Of a stretch of 64,000 bases of DNA, positions 57,761 through 64,000 are shown in pieces. Below the pieces are notes generated by a model. That model was not told the origin of the DNA, did not search any database, and saw only the letters and a list, made by a program, of their open reading frames with translations. The stretch comes from Kappaphycus alvarezii. Taxonomy: Eukaryota; Rhodophyta; Florideophyceae; Gigartinales; Solieriaceae. Positions within the stretch are counted from its first letter, which is position 1. Each line of letters opens with the position of its first letter. The position numbers and the translations under genes are program-made. The stretch is taken from contig NADL03000665.1 of NCBI GenBank assembly GCA_002205965.3, forward strand, positions 558,001-622,000, written 5' to 3'.

Positions 57761-58191
57761 GTGGATATTTTGGTTGTTTCTACGCCTCTCGTAGCTCAGT
57801 TCGCTAGACGTTCGTTATCTCAGGTAAGGTCGGTTTGATTTATGAGTTTTGGATGGGTTAGACCCACCGATGGTCGGCTCTACCACTTAGCGTCGAGGAA
57901 CCAGCCTCGCGTTAGCATCTATTCATGCTACTCGTTCGTCTTAACTAAATACGACGGATGTACCACAGCCACGAACAAAGTGATTCGGGCTGAGGGCGCT
58001 AGCAGTCCGTCGTTCTCGAAAGCTGATAAAAGGAGCAAGACGAGCTGCCCTCTACAACAAAAGAAACACAGACACCTTTCCTTTTGTTTTCTTTAATAGA
58101 GACCCATCTTCCTGACCCGATAACGTAGATATTGGCTTCCCATGCGGGGTACTAATTTCATCATTCATCTATTCCAGTTATCTATTCAACC

Positions 58192-58912
58192 ATGTTCGAA
58201 ACGACTCTTTTCTTAGAAGGTCTCGGTAGTAAGGATATTGACTACTTTCTGTTTTACTTCGAGAACGTATCTGAGCAAGATTCCGGAGCAGAAGACCGAG
58301 GTCGAGCGCTGATAACTTATTTGCGTGGTGATGCATTCGTATTTTACTTCGAAACTTTCGCGGATGGAGGTCAAATCAGTGAAGAAGGGAAAGACTACGA
58401 GAAGGTTAAAGAAGTATTAAAGAAGAAGTTCAAGCCGGAGGACGACTTGTTGACGGTGATCGAGAGAAGTGTCGTCGCGACTGACTGATGTTGCGGATGT
58501 GCAAAGCTTCGTTGCGATAGCTGACAAGCTCTACGACGAAGCCAAGTTCAATGAAGATCAAAAGTTTATGCTCCTTTCGAAAGCGACAGCAGGTCACGTG
58601 GATATGCGCAGAAATATCTGCATTCGTGCACCGGAGAACTTTGAAGAGCCGAAGGTAGCGATTCAGAACTATTATGACACCGCTAAGAGGTTTGAAACTA
58701 TCTTTCCTTCTCAAGTCGGGCAGAAGCCGGGTGCTGCGTTCCGACATCGAGTTTGGCAGGGAGAGCAAGCACCGATGCGAAAAAGTTCTATGGAACGAAA
58801 AATGGATACCCTGTCCAGTCAGCTCGCTGAAATGCACCTCATGATGAAAAGGGCCAAGAAATATCCTTCCCGTTTCCCTCTTCCCGACACCATTTTTACC
58901 AAGAAGTTTTGA
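58192..58912 (+). pseudogene. Gypsy-like gag
   Basis: Frame 58192-58488 starts MFETTLFLEGLGSKDIDYFLFYFENV and continues with RGRALITYLRGDAFVFYFETFAD. After a frameshift near 58480 the second frame to 58912 gives DVADVQSFVAIADKLYDEAKF, MRRNICIRAPENFEEPKVAI and a helical MERKMDTLSSQLAEMHLMMKRAKK. The all-helical pattern with LRGDA fits retrotransposon gag. The ATG at 58192 follows AT-rich leader sequence and is the first in frame. The coding text stops at the edge of the hairpin at 58865. The nucleocapsid resumes at 61143. Confidence 0.7.
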
Positions 58913-59379
58913 CGGCGTTGACATTGTAGTCCGTTGTTCCGCTAGCGTGCACTGCGTTGGCACTTCTTGGTAAACAAAGCCTTTGTTGAACTCTCTGTCG
59001 TCTAATTCCCCGCAGTGATTACATCTATTGGTCGTACACTAGCTCACTGTGTAGCCTAAGATCCGATTCTTACGACAATCCAGATTCAGGGCTCGCCTTT
59101 TTTAGCTCCCATTTCCTCTTCATCGTCAAGTCTTTTTCGGATCCGACCAAGTTTCTTGCTCACCGTTGACGTAGGACTCGGATCCTAGGCTACATATTGA
59201 GCTAGTGTACGATCAATAGCTGTAATCACTGTGGTGAACTAGACGATAGAGAGTTCAACAAAGGCTTTGTTTAACAAGAAGTGCCAACGCAGTGCACGCT
59301 AGCGGAACAACGGACTACAATGTCAACGCCGTCAAAACTTCTTGGTAAAAATATGTTCCGGGAAGTGGGAAACGGAAGG
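58865..59379. repeat. Long inverted repeat 1 (hairpin, arms about 208 bp)
   Basis: Arm 58865-59072 is the near-perfect reverse complement of arm 59172-59379, with a 99-bp loop. Paired landmarks are ACCAAGAAG (58898) with CTTCTTGGT (59338), and CGTACACTAGCTC (about 59033) with GAGCTAGTGTACG (about 59199). Because of the symmetry the two strands encode the same 24-residue text starting MPTQCTLAEQRTTM. It lies at the point where gag is interrupted. Confidence 0.9.
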
Positions 59380-60487
59380 AGGGGGACCGTTCGTATTAAG
59401 TACTGTATCCCTGTGGCGTGCCGTAGTCGCCCAGGAGGTGACTACGGTTTGACGAGACTACAGCTGTAATGCTGTAATGCGACAATCCCCCTCTCGCCAA
59501 TACACGTTACGCGGGAAAAAATCGAACGGATCGATATCTTATCAAAACCAAAAAAAGGGAAACCGGTCGATAAACAAAACGAAAAAAATTCCAAAAAAAG
59601 GTATACCAAAATCCAAGTGGTCGGGTGTACATATTCAAAATTTTGTAGGCCCGAAGGGAGGGGAGTGGGGGGGCGGCGTTATTTAAGCGACTGCGTGTGG
59701 AACCCGCCACTCACATCACCGTTCTCACCAAGACCCCCACAGTGGTCGGTGTTAAAGCGTGGCCCTCCGAATTTTGTCCTGTGCCACTGCCGCGGCCCAC
59801 GGCGATCTCTTCTGGGGTGACGCTTGTTGCTCTGTGGCGGTGGTGAGAGGTCGACAAAATGAGGGCTATGCAAGTGACACCGGCCCAGGGGGTGATGCAC
59901 AAGTGACGGATGGGAGCGTCATTGAGTGAAAAAAGGTCGCGTGCGTCGAGAGGGAGGCAACAGCCAAGGGCAGTCTCAGGGTTGTCGTCTGACGGTAGTG
60001 AAGGGAGGGCGACAACTAGTAGCAAGTCTGCGAAGAACGTTAAGGCGGAGGCGAGGAAAGAATGGTCAAAGAGGAAGGGGAAAACTTCGAATAGTAGCGA
60101 GTTGTCAGATTACGCAGATAGCGAGCTTGTGCGGGAGATGGAATATGAATAAAGTCGCAGGGACCAGGAGGAAGATGAAGACAGCGAGGAGGGTGGAGAG
60201 TTTGGGCCTTTTCTTGTGGACACAGTCACGTTTGGCAGCCAGGCTGAAGCGGGAGGGAATAAGTTTGTGTATGGGAAGTATTAGGTGGTGTCAATCGACG
60301 GTAGGAGATGCGTCCAGTTACTTTGAGATTGATGTCGCGACTTTGAGTGCGCCGCCGTATGCGAGAAGGACCATCCAATTTCTGACAAAAAAACCTGGCC
60401 ATGAAGCGTGGGAGGGAGGAACCGGTATGTCTTGTTGTGAGAGCTCCCCCCGTTGATGCGACGAATGAATAAATCGAAGGTCAGGCG
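59380..60487 (+). other. Insert with decayed coding text between the two hairpins
   Basis: The open frame 59910-60152 (80 codons, MGASLSEKRSRASRGRQQPR) is Ser/Lys/Arg-rich and ends in a Glu-rich stretch. After its stop, frames with SRRDQEEDEDSEEGGEFGPF and KFVYGKY follow, so a longer acidic protein may have existed. It lies directly upstream of the putative peptidase-like sequence in the same orientation and could be its N-terminal part. The stretch 59640-59900 contains no recognisable protein. Confidence 0.35.
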
Positions 60488-60890
60488 TTGCAGAAGATGC
60501 TCAAGTTCTTAGAAAGGCAACCGGGTTTGGCTGTCATCACTGGAGGTCCGGGAGCGCGCGATTCCAACCTGATGCTAAAGCCGTTTGTGATCCCACACAG
60601 TAGTCATCTTGTGCCGGGAATTTGCTTGTGGGACTGTGTGCCCGCCGCGATGGTGAATGCTGTGAGATTGATGGTGGGGATCGATGCGGCGATTATCGTG
60701 CGGAACCAATGGATGAAAACGAGTAAAAAATGCAGCAATGTTCGTGGTACTCAACGATTCTTGGGCGAACCGAGGTTGAAGCTCGATCTGAAGCCGCACC
60801 CCTTCAAAACGAAAATGAGCGAGGACAGCAGGAAGTTTGCTATGGAAAGTATCGCTTTCCTTATGCCCTCCTCTCTTTGCTACCAACCGC
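60488..60890 (+). pseudogene. Second accessory-family member (putative cysteine-peptidase-like)
   Basis: The frame from ATG 60488 reads LERQPGLAVITGGPGARDSN, then KPFVIPHSSHLVPGICLWDC and VPAAMVNAVRLMVGIDAA. It aligns with the antisense protein of the copia element: GCAISVGDPGERE with GLAVITGGPGARD, and TAAITNAVEILAGRD with PAAMVNAVRLMVGID. From about 60676 it enters an inverted repeat. Beyond 60849 the plus frame becomes nonsense, while the minus strand of the loop continues the protein with VGVIAKLPENLRGVWIVRLV then AKRGGHKESD. GVWIVRL corresponds to GVFIVHV of the copia copy. The C-terminal part is therefore present only in the opposite orientation. Confidence 0.5.
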
Positions 60891-61106
60891 ACTATCCACA
60901 CACCCCGCAAATTCTCCGGCAACTTCGCGATCACTCCCACAGCAAACTTACTGCTGTCCTCGCTCATTTTCGTTTTGAAGGGGTGCGACTTCAGATCGAG
61001 TTTCAACCTCGGTTCGCTCAAGAATCGTTGAGTACCACGAACATTGCGGCATTTTTTACTCGATTTCATCCATTGGTTCCGCACGACAATCGCCGCATCG
61101 ATCCCC
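60676..61106. repeat. Long inverted repeat 2 (hairpin, arms about 174 bp)
   Basis: Arm 60676-60849 (from GGGGATCGATG) is the near-perfect reverse complement of 60933-61106 (to CATCGATCCCC), with an 83-bp loop. Both strands encode the same text, including VRNQWMK, NVRGTQRFL and HPFKTKMSED, with few differences. The arms are an inverted duplication of part of the accessory gene, unlike hairpin 1. Confidence 0.92.
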
Positions 61107-61142
61107 CAGGAAGAGTGAGAAGAACGAGGCATCAGTTCCGGA

Positions 61143-61394
61143 ATGAACTTTCATGAGAAGAACGGGTGCGTCTACTCTGGCAAACCCGGTGACGAGGAGG
61201 ACGACTGCTGGAAGAAGCAGGGGAGCAGTACTATGTGTTCGTATTGTGGAAAACCCGGGCACGAGGAGGATGATTTCTGGAAGAAGCAGCGTGATGCCGC
61301 CAAGCAGAAGGAACCTGAGGTACGCGACCCTCAGAAGCTCGCCGTTATGAGAGAGTCCGACAGCTCTGAAGACGATGACCTTGGGGATTTCTAG
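61143..61394 (+). pseudogene. Gypsy-like nucleocapsid with two degenerate zinc knuckles
   Basis: This 83-residue stretch holds two tandem motifs. The first, CVYSGKPGDEEDDC, keeps only the outer cysteines of the C-x2-C-x4-H-x4-C pattern. The second, CSYCGKPGHEEDDF, keeps C, C and H but has Phe in place of the last Cys. The two are about 78 bp apart and nearly identical, so one may be a duplicate. Knuckles bind RNA in nucleocapsids; neither looks able to bind zinc normally. An acidic tail (ESDSSEDDDLGDF) ends the frame. Confidence 0.75.
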
Positions 61395-61840
61395 TAGTGG
61401 TGGGCCGCGGTTCTCGGTCCAGGTGGCGAGCCTTCCCGTAAGAGAGGACTCGACAACGCAAGCAACCCGATGAAAATCGATAGCCTGGTTGCTGCCCCGC
61501 CAGCTCCGCTACCTAAGCGCTCGGCAAAGAAGAAGGGCGAAAAGGGAAATAAGAAGGCTCCGAGAGCGATTGGTTGAAAGACACTAGCTCCGAAGGTAGA
61601 ACAGTACGATTTCTTAGCTGCTATCGCCCAAGCGAATGCAGGTATCAGTATCGGACAGCTCCTTAGAGGCGACGCTAAGCAAGCCACACTGAAGGCATGC
61701 AAGTTATTTGCTGGAGGAGAATTAGTTCCTCTTATGAACGCCGCCGAACCCAAGGAGTCGGGGGACGAAGAAACAGTAGACGTCTGGACCGAGAAAGAGC
61801 TTAAGCTTGGGATCACGAACGTTACCGGAAATAAACTTAG
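61395..61840 (+). pseudogene. Linker between nucleocapsid and protease
   Basis: Plus-strand sense text in more than one frame (AAIAQANAGISIGQLLRGDAK near 61620-61670, LFAGGELVPLMNAAEPKE near 61710-61750) links the zinc knuckles to the protease. A 141-codon minus-strand frame covers the same region and is judged a shadow. Stops near 61395 and 61575 break the plus frame. Confidence 0.5.
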
Positions 61841-62299
61841 ATCTACTTCGATTCAGGCGCCGTACTAGATGTAATATCTCGACTTTGGGTTGACCTGCTA
61901 CGCATTGAGCTCCTGCAGACACGACGGAGGGTGAAGGTCGCAAACGGGAAGGAGGGAAGAGTAACCGGTGAGTTGAAGCAGGTACCAGTGGCTGTCGAGA
62001 ACCTTACCACACTGGTTTACTTTGTCGTCGTGCCAGAGTCTCCGTTCGATCTCATCATTGGAAGGCCAACGATGAAGAGAATGAAAGCTTCGTTGGACTT
62101 CGAAAAAGATGTGGCTAAGTTTAAGAACGGCGGGAAAACAATTGGGATCTCTCTATACTCAGAAACAGCCATGATAGGGGCGGAAACCTCAAATGCATTC
62201 ACCACCGAAGAGTCTAGTGATGATGGGGAAGATGCGAACGATGAAGAAAGAATCGCATCGGAAGAGGACGGCGTGGAGTTGAATGATGTGCTTGAGTGA
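61841..62299 (+). pseudogene. Gypsy-like aspartic protease
   Basis: Frame 2 carries IYFDSGAVLDVISRLWVDLL at 61841, with the active site DSG at 61850-61858, and continues in the same frame through the ATG at 61931 to a stop at 62299. Further protease features are VYFVVVPESPFDLIIGRPTM, where LIIGRP is the flap-to-C-terminal strand of retroviral-type proteases, and MKASLDFEKDVAKF. An acidic tail (TEESSDDGEDANDEE) follows. A stop just before 61841 separates it from the upstream linker. Confidence 0.8.
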
Positions 62300-62479
62300 T
62301 TAAAATGAACCGAAGGTAGACGAAGATCGAGCTGAAGCGATGCGCAAGGAATTGGGGCACCTGCGCGAAGACGTGAGGAAGAAAATCACAGATAATCTGC
62401 TGAAGGTACGAAATCAGATCGCGTTCGATGTCTCGGAACTAACGCCAGCAGAGGTACTGTGCAGAAATTCGTTCTAATT

Positions 62480-63240
62480 GTCGAGTTAAAAGCTAGTTTT
62501 TCACCCCATACGCCGAGTTCCGCCAAAATGGAACAAGATATTGAAAGATGAGATAAACCGGATGCTTGCAGAGGGACTCATCAAGCCATCCAGGTTACAG
62601 TGGGGTTTTCCGATCGTTCTCGCTGACAAAAAAGGACGAAAACCCAAGGTTATGCATGGACTCTAGGAGCTTGAATAAGATAATGAAAGCAGATAAGTAT
62701 CCTATACCGCTTCTCAAGGAAACAGTTGACGGCACTGGCGATGTAGAGGTTTATACTGGGTTAGACATGTTCTCTGGGTATTGGCAGATATTTTCAGCAA
62801 GGATGTCCGACGGATCACGTCTTTCAGGTGCAGGCTGGGCTCGTTTGAGTTCGTAATCATTCCCTTCTGGCTAATGAAAGCCCCCGCATTTTTCCAGCGC
62901 ATGGCTAGCGAGCTCTTCAAGGATATGCCGTTTGTACGGGTGGACATTGACTATCTAGTGTTCATATCAATGACTATGGACGAACAAATCGTTCACCTTG
63001 ATATGGTATTTGGAAGGATCCGCGCCGCCAACCTCAACATCAATCTAATCAAGTGCACCTTTACTCGACGCTAAATCCCACCGTTGGGACATATAGTATC
63101 CGCAGACGATGTGAAGCCTGGCCCAAGCAATATCGAGAGGGCTGAGACAGCCAGAGTGCCACAAGGAAAGAAAGAGCTCCTATACTTCCCGATATTCTGA
63201 TCTTTCTACCGACGGTTTGTACGTAAAGTTGCTTGAATTG
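62480..63240 (+). pseudogene. Gypsy-like reverse transcriptase with altered active site
   Basis: Frame 62566-62856 reads DENPRLCMDSRSLNKIMKADKYPIP and EVYTGLDMFSGYWQI, the first catalytic Asp (GLDMFSGYWQI). The next frame from 62781 reads SFRCRLGSFEFVIIPFWLMKAPAFFQRMAS and FVRVDIDYLVFISMTMDEQI. In working gypsy RTs the motif is YxDD; here it is DIDY, so the Tyr and the last Asp appear exchanged or mutated. VHLDMVFGRIRAANLNINLIKC and LGHIVSADDVKPGPSNIERAE follow in sense with stops near 63072. It cannot be an active polymerase. Confidence 0.85.
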
Positions 63241-63369
63241 CGGGATCTCTGCACAAACTTACGCTGAAAATGCGAGGTTTTCCTGTAATGAGGAAGCCGT
63301 CGAAGCTTTTGGAGCTTTGAAGAAAACGCTCAATACAGCACCCATTCTACTCCAACCCGACTACACCAG

Positions 63370-63951
63370 AGAGTTCGAAGCGCTTTGAACGGTGCTGTTG
63401 GAGCTGCACTCATGCAGGAGGGCGACGACGGGAAAATAAGACCGGTACAATACGAAAGTCGAGCGTTGAAGGGGGCTGAGAAGAATTATAGTGATTTCGA
63501 GAAAGATGCTCTAACGGTGGTGTTTGCGTTGAATAAGTTCCGGTATTGTCTGATTAATGGACCTTTTGTGGTCTGCAGGGACCATGGATCGCTCCGGGCA
63601 GCATTCGCGAAGAAGGACCTACACGGTCGATCGAATCTGTGGCTTAACATAATGCCTGAATTAGATTTTGAGACCAAGCACGTTCCGGGGAAGAGTAACG
63701 CACTCGGAGATTATTTTTCTCCCAGCATCGGAGAAGATTCCGAAGCACAGAAAGAATCGTCAACAGAGACCCTCCTCGCACCCCAAGTGGTGTACCTTAC
63801 AATGATAACGGATGATGGACCCGAGCCTGTCATGATCATTTGGTTACCTACAGAGTTAGAGCTCCTGCTGGAAGCATTGAAGCAATACTTGGTCACAATG
63901 TCTGTATTTGGCGTGCCAGTTCGAGTCAGAAGACAAGCACGAAATTACTGA
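63370..63951 (+). CDS. Gypsy-like RNase H and connection to integrase
   Basis: The open frame from 63385 (188 codons) reads GAVGAALMQEGDDGKIRPVQYESRALKGAEKNYSDFEKDALTVVFAL, with the RNase H KNYSDFEKDAL block, then FVVCRDHGSLRAAFAKKDL. DFETKHVPGKSNALGDYFS closes the domain (usual form ADALSR). After residue 120 the text becomes acidic and unassigned. It degrades the RNA strand of the hybrid during reverse transcription. The first Asp-containing strand lies slightly upstream and is damaged. Integrase would follow past the window end. Confidence 0.82.
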   Translation, partial: RVRSALNGAVGAALMQEGDDGKIRPVQYESRALKGAEKNYSDFEKDALTVVFALNKFRYCLINGPFVVCRDHGSLRAAFAKKDLHGRSNLWLNIMPELDFETKHVPGKSNALGDYFSPSIGEDSEAQKESSTETLLAPQVVYLTMITDDGPEPVMIIWLPTELELLLEALKQYLVTMSVFGVPVRVRRQARNY

Positions 63952-64000
63952 GTTATCGACAATCATCTTCTGAGAAAGACGGCGAAAGGACTGAAGGTGG

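Larger units (their letters stand above)
58192..64000 (+). mobile_element. Ty3/gypsy-like LTR retrotransposon, partial, runs past the window end
   Basis: Plus-strand domains appear in the gypsy order: gag (58192-58912), zinc knuckles (61143-61394), aspartic protease (61844-62299), RT (62500-63075) and RNase H (63370-63951). Integrase and the 3' LTR would lie beyond 64000. The 5' LTR cannot be delimited without its partner; it would lie upstream of 58190, perhaps within 57770-58185. Between gag and the zinc knuckles about 2.2 kb of foreign-looking sequence with two long inverted repeats interrupts the element. Many frameshifts and a mutated RT active site show that it is inactive. Confidence 0.85.

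Noticed and set aside
57783..57860. tRNA-like text (TAGCTCAGTTCGCTAGACG with a GGTTTGATTT box)
   Set aside because: The D-stem does not pair properly, no anticodon stem forms and no matching acceptor strand follows. At best it is a tRNA-derived relic.
58430..58963. 177-codon minus-strand open frame over gag
   Set aside because: It is a shadow of gag; its first 24 codons are the mirror of hairpin 1.
60575..61132. 185-codon minus-strand frame as an independent gene
   Set aside because: It arises from the inverted duplication of the accessory gene. I describe it as part of the hairpin and not as a second gene.

Overview
This is nuclear DNA of a eukaryote with a repeat-rich genome. There are no bacterial operons, no ribosome-binding sites, and almost every recognisable coding stretch belongs to a retrotransposon or DNA transposon, usually broken by stops and frameshifts. 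I cannot name the species. The mix of divergent Ty1/copia, Ty3/gypsy-like, LINE and Tc1/mariner relics, gene-poor AT-rich deserts and scattered TACTGTAC palindromes would suit a red alga or another protist or fungus-like eukaryote, but that is a weak inference.

Layout. 1-2.3 kb: a decayed unknown minus-strand gene and a dispersed repeat that recurs at 41.2-43.4 kb. 2.28-9.40 kb: a nearly complete Ty1/copia LTR retrotransposon with two about 420-bp LTRs (roughly 4% different by eye). It has gag, zinc knuckle, protease, integrase, reverse transcriptase and RNase H, all interrupted, plus an antisense accessory gene before the 3' LTR. 9.4-11.9 kb: no convincing gene. 11.9-14.8 kb: a decayed copy of a segment whose intact copy lies at 36.0-38.9 kb; the intact copy encodes a 644-residue low-complexity protein, the best candidate for a functional host gene here. 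14.9-18.2 kb: LINE pieces. 19-23.9 kb: AT-rich desert. 23.9-25.8 kb: a minus-strand gene with a possible ParB-like domain and a Glu-rich tract, probably frameshifted. 29.0-30.6 kb: another broken gene of unknown function. 30.7-35.5 kb: a pile-up of LINE fragments in both orientations, including one arrangement that looks like a 5' inversion. 39.3-41.0 kb: a LINE C-terminal half. 41.6-44.6 kb: a small inverted-repeat element, an unassigned GC-rich segment and a Tc1/mariner relic. 45.1-46.9 kb: an old Ty1/copia relic on the minus strand. 47-57.7 kb: AT-rich DNA without recognisable genes, interrupted by a 373-bp GC-rich insert between 23-bp direct repeats. 58.2-64 kb: a Ty3/gypsy-like element running off the window. 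Its gag is interrupted by about 2.2 kb carrying two long hairpin-forming inverted repeats and a second member of the accessory-protein family seen antisense in the copia element.

The most notable observation is that accessory family. It sits antisense in a Ty1/copia element and as an inverted-duplicated copy inside a Ty3/gypsy-like element. It shows an N-terminal Gly/Pro/Arg motif, a Cys before an AA..NAV..L.G.D helix, a GV[FW]IV strand, and in the copia copy a following VVDASRKLIID stretch, reminiscent of a papain-fold cysteine peptidase (Cys, His, Asp order). All of this was read by eye and no database search was run.
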